Origin: Paenibacillus sp. FSL H7-0737
Lineage (GTDB): Bacteria > Bacillota > Bacilli > Paenibacillales > Paenibacillaceae
Assembly (NCBI RefSeq): GCF_000758545.1
Contig: NZ_CP009279.1
Span: 1,178,001-1,242,000 of the forward strand
DNA length: 64,000 bases
Direction of reading: 5' to 3'
The notes beneath the pieces are model-generated. The model was not told the DNA's origin and ran no database searches. It was given only the letters and a program-made list of their open reading frames with translations. Positions 18,097 through 26,432 of the stretch are shown one piece after another. How positions within the stretch are numbered: position 1 is the first letter of the stretch; each line of letters starts with the position of its first letter. Position numbers and translations under genes: made by a program.

Positions 18097-19338
18097 ATGG
18101 ATAGAAAGAGAAGATATCAGGCTTTATTTGATAATATTAATCAATATAACTCGGGTGAGAAGGGCATCACTAGAATTGCCTATACAAATGAAGAGCAGAC
18201 ATGTACGAGTGCTTTTATGCGGATGTGTAAGGCTGAAAATTTAGATATTCGGATGGATCATTGCGGAAATGTGATCGCTAGAAGGAATGGGAAGATAGAA
18301 GGGCTCCCACCCGTTGTAATGGGCTCTCACTTGGATACGGTATACCAAGGTGGGAAGTACGATGGGGTAGTAGGTGTAACGGCTGCTTTGGAAGTGATCA
18401 AACGTCTAAACGAAAAAGGGATTGAAACGGATCATCCGATCGAAATCATCTCATTTGCCTGTGAAGAATCCTCGCGTTTTGGGATTTCAACAGTAGGCAG
18501 CAAAGTAATGTCAGGGTTATTTCAGAAGGAGAAATATAGATCTTTGAAGGACAAAGACGGTATTACCATGGAAAAGGCATTTTCGCTATGTGCACTGGAT
18601 TATAACAGTATTGATCAGGCGAGTAGAGAGAATGAAGAATTAAAAGCGTTTTTTGAATTACATATTGAGCAAGGTCCTGTCTTAATAAACAATAATAAAA
18701 GAATTGGAATTGTGACTGGAATTGCTGCACCCGTGAGGCTTCATATTCAAATATCAGGGAAGGCATCCCACTCTGGAACGACACCTATGAATATGAGAAA
18801 AGATGCTTTTCTGGGTGCCTCAGAAATAGCACTTGAGCTTGAGAAAGCAGCCAAACTCGAACAAGAATTTGGAACGGTTGCGACGCTAGGGGTGATAGAT
18901 ATCTTGAATGGCGCTATGAACGTGGTTCCGGGAGAAGTGGAAATTAAAATTGATATCAGATCTACTTCAGTGGCATCCAGGCAACGTGTGTTAGACCATT
19001 TGTATCAAACAATATCCTTAGTACAAGAAAATAGACAACTTGTAATTGAGAGTACGGAAATTATTTCGGAGGAACCCGTCCTATTATCTGATGAGATCAG
19101 TCAGGTTCTAGAATCGATTTGTGAAGAGAAAGGGATATCGAGTCAACGGATGATCAGTGGTGCAGGGCATGATGCCATGAACATGAACAAACTTTGCCCA
19201 GTAGGGCTTATCTTTGTTCCTTCTGTAGATGGACTTAGTCATCATCCCAATGAGTATACGGATTTAGATGATATCATTATGGGGATTGATATTTTAGAAG
19301 AAGCTGTTGTTCGTTATGCGTTTGTAAGACAAACATAA
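18097..19338 (+). CDS. allC: M20-family amidohydrolase, allantoate amidohydrolase type
   Basis: A 413-residue zinc/manganese-dependent peptidase-M20-fold amidohydrolase of the AllC / N-carbamoyl-amino-acid hydrolase group. Metal ligands appear in GSHLDTVYQGGKYDG (His, Asp), ACEESSRFG (Glu) and the C-terminal LSHHPNEYT (His). The dimer-lid motif GKASHSGTTPMNMRKDA is also intact. In this cluster the best fit is release of ammonia and CO2 from allantoate to give ureidoglycine/ureidoglycolate upstream of AllFGH. A hydantoinase-pathway N-carbamoylase is the main alternative, since sequence alone separates them poorly. It has its own transcript, ending at a clear terminator. Confidence 0.78.
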   Translation: MDRKRRYQALFDNINQYNSGEKGITRIAYTNEEQTCTSAFMRMCKAENLDIRMDHCGNVIARRNGKIEGLPPVVMGSHLDTVYQGGKYDGVVGVTAALEVIKRLNEKGIETDHPIEIISFACEESSRFGISTVGSKVMSGLFQKEKYRSLKDKDGITMEKAFSLCALDYNSIDQASRENEELKAFFELHIEQGPVLINNNKRIGIVTGIAAPVRLHIQISGKASHSGTTPMNMRKDAFLGASEIALELEKAAKLEQEFGTVATLGVIDILNGAMNVVPGEVEIKIDIRSTSVASRQRVLDHLYQTISLVQENRQLVIESTEIISEEPVLLSDEISQVLESICEEKGISSQRMISGAGHDAMNMNKLCPVGLIFVPSVDGLSHHPNEYTDLDDIIMGIDILEEAVVRYAFVRQT

Positions 19339-19355
19339 TTCGTGTTGAGAAGTAA

Positions 19356-19394
19356 GTCCCAATGTGACATATATAAATGTTACATTGGGCTTTA
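19356..19394 (+). terminator. Rho-independent terminator after allC
   Basis: Arms CCCAATGTGACAT and ATGTTACATTGGGC with a short AT loop, then TTTAG. Confidence 0.75.
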
Positions 19395-19578
19395 GTATCT
19401 AATTATATAATTGTTCGCAGAATTGTTGCTTTACATTAATAAATATTATATTAAAGTTAACATTGACGTTTGTGAAAAAATTCCCATTCAAAAAAATTAA
19501 ATCACAGCGGAGATAGGTCTTTTGGTGGTAGCCTATTTTTAATAGAGTATTTAGGACTAAAAATAGTAAAACAGAATA
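19395..19578. other. Intergenic stretch before the riboswitch
   Basis: AT-rich DNA that should contain the promoter for the GGDEF-EAL transcript; no convincing -35/-10 pair was fixed. A weak hairpin (ATAGG ... CCTAT then T5, about 19514-19547) is present. No gene is seen. Confidence 0.4.
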
Positions 19579-19579
19579 T

Positions 19580-19656
19580 TGGTAAACCTATTGAAAAATA
19601 GGGACACAAAGCCATAGGGTCTAAATCTATTTATAGATATGACAGCCGGTTGCATG
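19580..19656 (+). ncRNA. Cyclic di-GMP-I (GEMM) riboswitch
   Basis: The conserved GEMM core is readable. GTAAACC is followed by a hairpin CCTATT-GAAA-AATAGG with a GNRA tetraloop (19588-19603), then GGGACACAAAGCC, the tetraloop-receptor arm (GGTCTAAATCTA ... TAGATATGACAG) and the closing CCGGTTGC. A terminator lies 40 nt downstream (19695-19727) and the first gene beyond encodes an EAL-domain protein, the classic context. The ligand, c-di-GMP, is inferred from family; whether binding turns the gene on or off is not settled by eye. Confidence 0.88.
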
Positions 19657-19694
19657 TAGTGGGAGTTTCATGCTCTTATTTTTTGACGCATTTG

Positions 19695-19727
19695 CAGCCG
19701 TTATCATTCTGATAGCGGCTTTTTTTT
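19695..19727 (+). terminator. Riboswitch expression-platform terminator
   Basis: CAGCCGTTATCA / TGATAGCGGCT stem with a 3-nt loop and T8. Located between the GEMM core and the start at 19779, so it is the likely attenuator. Confidence 0.8.
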
Positions 19728-19778
19728 GCTCGTTTTCTAATAAAAAAACGTAATAAATCGGAAAAAGGATGATAGTAC

Positions 19779-22013
19779 ATGGATCAGACACAACCACTGA
19801 GAGTATGGAGAATGATAGGCCTCGTCATAATGGCAACGTTGATATTTTGGGGGTGCTCTTACTATTTCATAAAATGGACTGCTAACTCTTATGAGCAAGA
19901 AGCGGTTGCTGCTACATCAGAAGCTACGATACATGCGAGTAGATCGATTGGAAATATGATACAGGGTGGATTAGATTCATTAGATGGAATTGCTGATTCT
20001 ATTTCGGAAATCAATTATATGGATTGGGATAAGACCAAAAAATATCTGCATCACTTTGATAAAAAATATAATTTTATTCGAATTAGCATCAACAGCCCAG
20101 ATGGTAAAGCTTACGCATCAGATGGGACAATGTTTGATGTATCAGATGAAGTAGGGTTCCAAAAGGCTCTGCAGGGTATTAGCAGTATTTCTGATCCATT
20201 CTTAGATAAGATCTCCAATAAAGAAATTATCACGATCAATAGTCCACTTAAGTTTAAAGGTGAAGTGAAGGGTGCTTTATCTGCCAGCAAATATACACAA
20301 GATCTTTATGATGCTCTTGCAGTTTCCTTCTTTAAAGGTCATGGTTATTCTCAAATCATTGATCAAAAGGGACAAGTCATTATCAAATCGAAGAATCTTG
20401 AAGAGGATAAGACAATTGATAACATATTCGAAAGTATAAGTATTGATTCTAGAAATAAGAAACAACTGCAAATCTTTAAAGAGAACATAACCGCAAAAAA
20501 ATCTGGAGTAGGAATATTTTGGATTAACGGAGATAGCAAAATGGTAGGTTATTCTGGCATCCAGGGGGTTGAGGACTGGTATATTCTCTCCGTGATACCG
20601 AAAGATTTGATCATGGCCAAAGCGTCTCAAATGAGTCAGGCGACTTTTCTATTATGTGTAATCATGTTTGTCTTATTATTGATCATATTTGTTAACATTC
20701 TATTAAATAAGAGCAAAATTAGGAAACAGATGGAGAGGATTGCCTTTGAGGATGAGTTAACACATCTTCCTAGAACGAATAAATTTGTTATAGATGCTCA
20801 GTATTTACTTAAAGAGAAACAGAATACAAAGTTTGCTGTGTTGCAATTTGATATTGAACAATTTAAATACATAAATGAAATTGTCGGTTTTCATGAAGGA
20901 AATAGCATTTTGATTCAAGTGGCTAATAGCTTAACAGCAAACACATTAGACGAGGATGTCATTGGACGCTTAGGGGGTGATCGTTTTATTCTTTTCACTT
21001 CGTATGACAATAAGGCGGAATTATTCATCCGTATACAAGTACTTACTGAACAAATGAGCGACTATACGTTTGGAAATGAAGAAGGTTTTAGGCTAGTGAT
21101 TAATTGTGGAATTTACTGTATAGATGATCGTCAGAGCGATATCCTCACATGTATTGACCGAGCAGGAATCGCTTGTAAGTCCATTAAAGGTGGATACAAG
21201 AGTTCATGCACTTTCTTTGACGAACAATTGCTATTGCAGATACACGAAGAGCAAGACATCGTAAGAAAGATGGATGCTGCCATGACAAATGGTGAATTTA
21301 TAGTATATTTACAACCGAAAATGGATCTGCGAGTGAACAGTTTTCATGGCGCTGAGGCATTGGTTCGATGGAATGATCCTCAGAAGGGACTTATATCTCC
21401 TGCAGTATTTATCCCCATATTTGAGAGGAATCGCTTTATTGTGAAATTAGATTTAATGGTGTTTAAATCAGTATGTATCATGTTGAGTAAATGGATCCAG
21501 GAAGGAATCCAGCCACTTCCGATTTCAGTGAATATATCGCTTATAACCCTATACCATAATGATTTCCTGCTCCATTTGACGAATATTATTAACAGGTACC
21601 AGGTACCTGCTAGATTGATAGAGTTAGAGCTAACCGAGTCTATTGTATTCCAAAATTTAGAGTTTGTTAGAGATATTTTGTTGGAGTTGAAACGTAAAGG
21701 ATTTTCCATAGCTATCGATGATTTTGGGACAGGTTATAGTTCCTTAAATGTATTGCAATATTTCCCTGCTGATGTCATTAAGTTAGACAGGGCTTTTCTG
21801 ATGAGTAAGTCAAATGATGAGACAGGGAAGATAGTAATTGCCAGTATGGTCAAGCTAGCTAGGGATTTAAATATGAAAGTTGTGGCAGAGGGAGTTGAGA
21901 CAGAGGCGCAAATTGATTTTTTGAAACAAATAGATTGTGAAATCGCTCAAGGTTATTATTTCGCGAAACCAATGCCAGTAGCAGAATATGAAAGCTTAAT
22001 TAAAAGTACATAG
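19779..22013 (+). CDS. Membrane CACHE-GGDEF-EAL c-di-GMP phosphodiesterase
   Basis: A 744-residue signalling enzyme. It has TM helix about residues 12-32, an extracellular dCACHE-type sensor (about 35-285), a second TM (about 287-312), GGDEF (about 325-480) and EAL (about 495-740). The GGDEF signature reads LGGDRF, with Arg in place of the catalytic acidic residue, so cyclase activity is probably lost. The EAL site looks complete: GAEALVRW, ELTESIV, IDDFGTGYSS, KLDRAF, AEGVET and AQGYYFAKP. The predicted net effect is hydrolysis of c-di-GMP, perhaps stimulated by GTP bound to the degenerate domain (known for such hybrids). It is controlled by the upstream c-di-GMP riboswitch and followed 12 nt on by a chemoreceptor. 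Confidence 0.9.
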   Translation: MDQTQPLRVWRMIGLVIMATLIFWGCSYYFIKWTANSYEQEAVAATSEATIHASRSIGNMIQGGLDSLDGIADSISEINYMDWDKTKKYLHHFDKKYNFIRISINSPDGKAYASDGTMFDVSDEVGFQKALQGISSISDPFLDKISNKEIITINSPLKFKGEVKGALSASKYTQDLYDALAVSFFKGHGYSQIIDQKGQVIIKSKNLEEDKTIDNIFESISIDSRNKKQLQIFKENITAKKSGVGIFWINGDSKMVGYSGIQGVEDWYILSVIPKDLIMAKASQMSQATFLLCVIMFVLLLIIFVNILLNKSKIRKQMERIAFEDELTHLPRTNKFVIDAQYLLKEKQNTKFAVLQFDIEQFKYINEIVGFHEGNSILIQVANSLTANTLDEDVIGRLGGDRFILFTSYDNKAELFIRIQVLTEQMSDYTFGNEEGFRLVINCGIYCIDDRQSDILTCIDRAGIACKSIKGGYKSSCTFFDEQLLLQIHEEQDIVRKMDAAMTNGEFIVYLQPKMDLRVNSFHGAEALVRWNDPQKGLISPAVFIPIFERNRFIVKLDLMVFKSVCIMLSKWIQEGIQPLPISVNISLITLYHNDFLLHLTNIINRYQVPARLIELELTESIVFQNLEFVRDILLELKRKGFSIAIDDFGTGYSSLNVLQYFPADVIKLDRAFLMSKSNDETGKIVIASMVKLARDLNMKVVAEGVETEAQIDFLKQIDCEIAQGYYFAKPMPVAEYESLIKST

Positions 22014-22025
22014 GGAGTGCAAAGC

Positions 22026-23744
22026 ATGAGGAAGATGAGAAATTGGACTATCGTAGGCAAAATTACTGTTACAAATTCAATATTACTGTTAGGTGCTCTG
22101 ATCATTGCGATCGTTGGTAGTGTGTATTTCAGCAATATGTATGCGAACTCTAGAAGTATGTATAAGAACGATCTTACGTCAGTTTATGCACTTGGGAAAT
22201 TCGAATCTAATAATCATGAAATAGTAACCTTAACGAATAAGATGATCGCTAGTCATGATCCAAGCGAACTTCAAGAGAGTTATCAGAAAGTTGTTGAGCT
22301 TCAAGCTGAAAACAATGGAATCTTGAATAAGTATGAAGAAACACGTTCCCTCCCAAACGAAAAGGAGATTTATGCTGAAGTTTTATCATTAACGAAACAG
22401 TATCGGCAAATTCAGCTTCCGATGTTTGAGAAGATGCTAAATACCCCTACATATGATCCTGCTGAAGATATCATCTCTGATCTTGAAGCGTTAAATATGA
22501 AACGAAATGAAGACCTTGGAAAATTAGTTGAAATGAACTTAGGAAGTGCCCAATATGCAGATGTTCAGAATAAGAAGCTATTTCAAAAAGGACTTACGGT
22601 CAATATCATTGTTGCTTTTCTCGTTATCCTGATTTCAATCGGTTCATATTTGTCCTTGAGAAGATATTTCTCACGAGCAGTAACCATTATCCTGAACTTT
22701 TCAGAGGCGTTTGGTCGAGGAGATCTGACTCAAAGAGCTAAGTTTGATGCTGAAGATGAATTTGGTCGAATCGTGAAGTCGCTTAATCATTCGGCAGAGC
22801 AAGTACAAACCATCGTAACTAGTGCTTCTTCCTCAGCACAAGAGTTAGGTGCACTTAGCGAAGAATTATCTGCAACAGTTGAGGAAGTAAATGCTACAAT
22901 GGATCAAATTTATAATTCCTCGCAAGAGGTTGCTTCTGGAAGTGAATCTTTAAGTGCTACAACAGAAGAAGTAAATGCAACAGTACAAGAGATTATCTCC
23001 AATGCAGATCTGCTAAGTGATAAGGCGGGAGTCGCACTAAATACCTCCGAAGGAATTCTGGTACAGGCAGCTTCCGCGAAGGAAAAGGCTGTAGCATCGA
23101 TTCAATATGCGACAAGTTTGTATGCTGAGAAACAGAATTCCATTATGCACGCGATCGAGGCAGGGAAAGTTGTTAATGAAGTAAGAGAGATAGCTGGGTA
23201 CATTTCAGAGATTGCAGCCCAAACGAATCTATTGTCCTTGAATGCTTCCATTGAAGCAGCAAGAGCTGGGGATGAGGGAAGAGGATTCGCTGTAGTTGCT
23301 AATGAAGTACGCAAACTTGCTCTACAGTCGGAGGAGTCGGTGGGGAAGATTCAGAAAATGACACTGCTAGTGGAAGATGCTTTTGAGAATGTGTCCTTTC
23401 AATCACAAGCGCTGCTGGATTTTATCGATTCGACGGTGATAAGTGATTATGAGAGTTTCGAGCAAGTAAGTATGCAATATAAAAATGATGCCGATATGTT
23501 TCATGAGATTACAGGTGAAATGGTATCTTCAATGCACGGACTGAAGCTATCAATGGCAGAGGTAGATCAAGCGATGACGAATGTTGCCGCAGTATCTCAA
23601 CAGTCTGCGGACAATGTAAGTGGCATTCGAAATCACATTTCAGATACATTACAAGCGTTTGAAGATGTGGCTGCTTCTTCTGAGCACCAGGCGAATATTG
23701 CGGAAATGATGAATGAGACGGTTGGTAAATTTGTGATCGAGTAA
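22026..23744 (+). CDS. Methyl-accepting chemotaxis protein
   Basis: A 572-residue chemoreceptor: TM1 about residues 12-33, an extracellular four-helix-bundle-type sensor (about 35-190), TM2 ([19 protein letters not shown]), HAMP (about 212-265), and a long coiled-coil signalling domain. The kinase-binding hairpin tip [20 protein letters not shown] and [15 protein letters not shown] are canonical. ATG at 22026 has GGGAG 8 nt upstream; GTG 22017 overlaps it. It is co-transcribed with the EAL protein, so the riboswitch probably tunes motility input too. The ligand is unknown. Confidence 0.93.
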   Translation: MRKMRNWTIVGKITVTNSILLLGALIIAIVGSVYFSNMYANSRSMYKNDLTSVYALGKFESNNHEIVTLTNKMIASHDPSELQESYQKVVELQAENNGILNKYEETRSLPNEKEIYAEVLSLTKQYRQIQLPMFEKMLNTPTYDPAEDIISDLEALNMKRNEDLGKLVEMNLGSAQYADVQNKKLFQKGLTVNIIVAFLVILISIGSYLSLRRYFSRAVTIILNFSEAFGRGDLTQRAKFDAEDEFGRIVKSLNHSAEQVQTIVTSASSSAQELGALSEELSATVEEVNATMDQIYNSSQEVASGSESLSATTEEVNATVQEIISNADLLSDKAGVALNTSEGILVQAASAKEKAVASIQYATSLYAEKQNSIMHAIEAGKVVNEVREIAGYISEIAAQTNLLSLNASIEAARAGDEGRGFAVVANEVRKLALQSEESVGKIQKMTLLVEDAFENVSFQSQALLDFIDSTVISDYESFEQVSMQYKNDADMFHEITGEMVSSMHGLKLSMAEVDQAMTNVAAVSQQSADNVSGIRNHISDTLQAFEDVAASSEHQANIAEMMNETVGKFVIE

Positions 23745-23756
23745 GAACCAAAACAA

Positions 23757-23811
23757 AACAGCCTTGTTCAGGATATCTATTTACATACTGAACAAGGCTG
23801 TTATCTTTTAT
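23757..23811 (+). terminator. Rho-independent terminator
   Basis: Arms AACAGCCTTGTTCAG and CTGAACAAGGCTGTT, then a T-rich tail, after the chemoreceptor gene. Confidence 0.85.
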
Positions 23812-23820
23812 AGTGTTTTG

Positions 23821-23849
23821 TTGACAACAACAAAGGAGTGTGCTAAATT
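23821..23849 (+). promoter_or_regulatory. Sigma-A promoter for the dioxygenase unit
   Basis: TTGACA, 17-bp spacer, TAAATT. The -10 abuts a 20-bp palindrome at 23849-23868, a typical repressor position. It is about 170 nt before the start codon. Confidence 0.6.
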
Positions 23850-23868
23850 TATCTTAAGTTAAAGATAA
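23849..23868. promoter_or_regulatory. Palindromic operator, TTATCTT/AAGATAA type
   Basis: TTATCTTAAGTTAAAGATAA, directly on the -10 of the promoter. It resembles sites bound by MarR/MhqR-type repressors of quinone-response genes; the regulator here is not proven. Confidence 0.5.
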
Positions 23869-23933
23869 TTAATGTAAAGATAATTTGTGAGATACATGTA
23901 ATCGAATGTTGGAAAGATATTTTTTTTGGTGGA

Positions 23934-23951
23934 TATCTTAACATTAAGATA
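23934..23951. promoter_or_regulatory. Second palindromic operator of the same type
   Basis: TATCTTAACATTAAGATA: perfect 8-bp arms with a 2-bp centre, 70 bp before the dioxygenase gene. A related site occurs at 30292-30309. Confidence 0.5.
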
Positions 23952-24021
23952 ATTCAATTAATCTTTCTTAAACTAGGGAATTATATTACAAAATCAAACT
24001 AAACTTTAGGAGTGTATAATC

Positions 24022-24999
24022 ATGAGAAATTTAAAAGGGATTCACCACGTAACAGCCATCACAAGCAGCGCAGAGAAAAACTACGAGTTTTTTACTTACG
24101 TATTGGGAATGCGTCTAGTGAAGAAAACCGTCAATCAAGACGATATTCAAACGTATCACTTGTTTTTTGCAGATGATAAGGGCAGTGCCGGAACGGATAT
24201 GACGTTCTTTGACTTTCCTAACATTCCTAAAGGTGTTCACGGAACCAATGAGATCGCCAAGACATCCTTCCGAGTACCAACTGATGCTGCATTAGACTAC
24301 TGGGTTAAACGTTTTGATCGCCTGGATGTGAAGCATACCGGAATTAAAGAGCAGTTTGGCAAAAAGACTTTATCCTTCGTAGATTTTGATGACCAGCAAT
24401 ATCAACTTATCTCCGATGAATTTAATGAAGGGGTCGCATCAGGTACACCATGGCAAAAAGGACCGATTCCTTTAGAGTTTGCGATCACTGGTTTGGGACC
24501 GATCTTTGTACGTATAGCTGACTTCAGCTATTTTAAAGAAATGTTGGAAAGAGTCATGCTGTTTAAAGAAATCGGACAGGAAGAGGCTTATCATTTGTTT
24601 GAAGTCGGCGAAGGCGGAAACGGGGCGCAAATTATTGTTGAGCATAACGAGGACTTACCGAATTCGCGTCAAGGCTTTGGTACGGTTCACCATGCGGCTT
24701 TCCGAGTAGAAGACCGTGCGATGCTGGATGAGTGGACTAAGCATTTTGAAGACTTTGGATTCCGTACTTCAGGTTATGTGGATCGTCATTTCTTCGAGTC
24801 GCTGTATACACGTGTTGCTCCACAAATCCTGTTTGAGCTTGCGACAGATGGACCTGGATTTATGGGAGACGAGGAATACGAAACGGTTGGAGAAAAGCTT
24901 TCATTGCCACCATTCTTAGAACCTAAACGTGAGCAAATTGAGAAGTTAGTACGCCCTATTGATACCGTTAGAAGCACGATTGATTTCGTGAAAGAGTGA
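24022..24999 (+). CDS. Ring-cleaving dioxygenase, VOC superfamily (MhqE/MhqO type)
   Basis: A 325-residue cytosolic protein with two vicinal-oxygen-chelate domains (about residues 4-140 and 150-280), each made of paired beta-alpha-beta3 modules. Metal-ligand positions are visible: the first His in IHHVTAI, the second in VHHAAFRVED and Glu in LFELATDGPGF. The family includes B. subtilis MhqA/MhqE/MhqO, hydroquinone-specific dioxygenases induced by quinones and controlled by the MarR protein MhqR. The upstream palindromes and the next gene, a flavin reductase, fit that picture. The substrate is inferred. Confidence 0.85.
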   Translation: MRNLKGIHHVTAITSSAEKNYEFFTYVLGMRLVKKTVNQDDIQTYHLFFADDKGSAGTDMTFFDFPNIPKGVHGTNEIAKTSFRVPTDAALDYWVKRFDRLDVKHTGIKEQFGKKTLSFVDFDDQQYQLISDEFNEGVASGTPWQKGPIPLEFAITGLGPIFVRIADFSYFKEMLERVMLFKEIGQEEAYHLFEVGEGGNGAQIIVEHNEDLPNSRQGFGTVHHAAFRVEDRAMLDEWTKHFEDFGFRTSGYVDRHFFESLYTRVAPQILFELATDGPGFMGDEEYETVGEKLSLPPFLEPKREQIEKLVRPIDTVRSTIDFVKE

Positions 25000-25016
25000 A
25001 GAAGGAGCTGGGGAGA

Positions 25017-25622
25017 TTGATTTCGATTGATCCGAAGCAAAATAGTGAGCGGGAAAATTATAAGTTATTAATTGGTACTGTTATTCCTAGGCCCATTGCT
25101 TTTGTCACTACACAATCAGAAGATGGCATTTTGAACGGTGCGCCGTTTAGCTATTTTAATATCGTCTCGTCTAACCCTCCGATGGTTTCACTGTCTATTC
25201 AAAGACCAGCGGGGCGATTAAAAGATACAGCCCGTAATATCTATAACAATCATCAGTTTGTTGTGCATATTGTAGATGATGAGAATGTTGGGAAAATCAA
25301 TCAAACCGCTGCTTCATTGCCAAGAGCAGAAAGTGAAATTGAACTTGCCAATCTTACACCGGTCCCAAGTAAAAATATAGCTGTACCTGGTGTATTGGAA
25401 GCAAAGGTTCGAATGGAATGTAAGCTTGTACAAGCGATACCTCTAGGGGAAGAAGAACCTGGAAGTGATCTATTCATTGGCGAGATTGTTCAGTTTCATA
25501 TCGATGAATCGATTTATCAGGAGGGGCGGATTGACCCTAGAGCCTTAAATGCAGTGAGTCGTTTGGCGGGATCAAATTACGCTACGATTGGTGAGATTTT
25601 TGAGATTGAAAGACCGAAATAA
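25017..25622 (+). CDS. Flavin reductase-like protein (YwrF type)
   Basis: A 201-residue FMN-binding split-barrel protein of the flavin-reductase-like family. It carries TVIPRPIAFVTTQ, NGAPFSYFNIVSSNPP and SLSIQRPAGRLKDT, the usual FMN phosphate and isoalloxazine contacts. It would reduce flavin, or a flavin-bound substrate, with NAD(P)H. TTG at 25017 is preferred, since AAGGAG ends 9 nt upstream and this gives the usual family N-terminus (ISIDPKQN). GTG 24996 would overlap the dioxygenase stop and bury the binding site. Co-transcribed with the dioxygenase; a terminator follows. Confidence 0.82.
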   Translation: MISIDPKQNSERENYKLLIGTVIPRPIAFVTTQSEDGILNGAPFSYFNIVSSNPPMVSLSIQRPAGRLKDTARNIYNNHQFVVHIVDDENVGKINQTAASLPRAESEIELANLTPVPSKNIAVPGVLEAKVRMECKLVQAIPLGEEEPGSDLFIGEIVQFHIDESIYQEGRIDPRALNAVSRLAGSNYATIGEIFEIERPK

Positions 25623-25629
25623 TAAACTA

Positions 25630-25673
25630 AGACCTGTTCGTAAGCGATGAAGCCTACCGAGCAGGCCTTTTTG
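25630..25673 (+). terminator. Rho-independent terminator
   Basis: AGACCTGTTCG pairs with CGAGCAGGCCT (G-U allowed), then T5. Confidence 0.7.
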
Positions 25674-25736
25674 TGTGCAAATTATAGTTCATCAGCTATG
25701 CCAAGCAAACCGTAAGGTTTTCTCTCGAAGTTTATC

Positions 25737-25752
25737 TGGACTGATCGTTCCA
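25737..25752. promoter_or_regulatory. Candidate TetR operator, copy 1
   Basis: TGGACTGATCGTTCCA, an imperfect version of the perfect palindrome at 26382-26395, located 36 bp before the TetR start codon; autoregulation is inferred. Confidence 0.55.
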
Positions 25753-25787
25753 GATATGTTATATTGCCATTACGGGAGGTGTTACTC

Positions 25788-26363
25788 ATGGCAAGGACAA
25801 GAGAGTTTAACGAGGATCAAGCACTACATCAAGCGATGCTGTTGTTTTGGAAAAAGGGTTATGAGGCAACAAGCATACCGGACTTGCTGCAGGTTATGGG
25901 CATTAGCCGATCTAGTCTTTACGATACTTTTTCTGACAAGCAAAAATTGTACATTGCCGCACTGGAACATTACAAAAAGGTAAGCTTCAATAGACAGGTC
26001 ATTCTTGAACAGGCGTCAAGCGTTAGAGCAGGGATTCAACAATTTTTTGAGCAACATATTACTTCAGCGTACGATACGAGCCTACCCGGCGGGTGTTTTG
26101 TAACGAATGCAGCTACAACACTAGAGTCGCGGGATGAAAAAATAAATGAATTGATAAAGACTAGTTTTTTGAATTTAGAACAGGCTTTTTGCGAGCTTTT
26201 GGAAAAAGGCCGACAATCAGGCGAACTTGATAAAACCACTGATGTCAAAGCGTGGTCTTATTTATTGCTGAATTTACATCAAAGCATAAATATTATGGCA
26301 AAAGCAGATCAGGATCAGCAACGTGCCAAAGAGATGATAAGCTTTGTAATTGCAGGAATATAA
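25788..26363 (+). CDS. TetR/AcrR-family transcriptional repressor
   Basis: A 191-residue regulator. The N-terminal helix-turn-helix spans about residues 5-52 (FNEDQALHQAMLLFWKKGYE, SIPDLLQVMGISRSSLYDTF, SDKQKLYIAAL). The helical ligand-binding domain follows and contains the PGGCFVTNAA stretch seen in the YxaF/LmrA-like branch. ATG at 25788 has GGGAGG 8 nt upstream and yields the usual MARTREF start. Matching operators lie before this gene and before the next dehydrogenase gene, so it likely represses both. The inducer is unknown; in this neighbourhood an electrophile or xenobiotic is plausible. Confidence 0.87.
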   Translation: MARTREFNEDQALHQAMLLFWKKGYEATSIPDLLQVMGISRSSLYDTFSDKQKLYIAALEHYKKVSFNRQVILEQASSVRAGIQQFFEQHITSAYDTSLPGGCFVTNAATTLESRDEKINELIKTSFLNLEQAFCELLEKGRQSGELDKTTDVKAWSYLLLNLHQSINIMAKADQDQQRAKEMISFVIAGI

Positions 26364-26381
26364 ATTTTTTTTGGTTATTCT

Positions 26382-26395
26382 GGAACGATCGTTCC
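26382..26395. promoter_or_regulatory. Candidate TetR operator, copy 2 (perfect palindrome)
   Basis: GGAACGATCGTTCC, perfect 14-bp palindrome between the TetR gene and the dehydrogenase gene; the 25737 site shares the TGATCGTTCCA half. Confidence 0.65.
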
Positions 26396-26432
26396 GTTAT
26401 TGTAAATCATCCTTAATGCGGAGAAGAGACTT

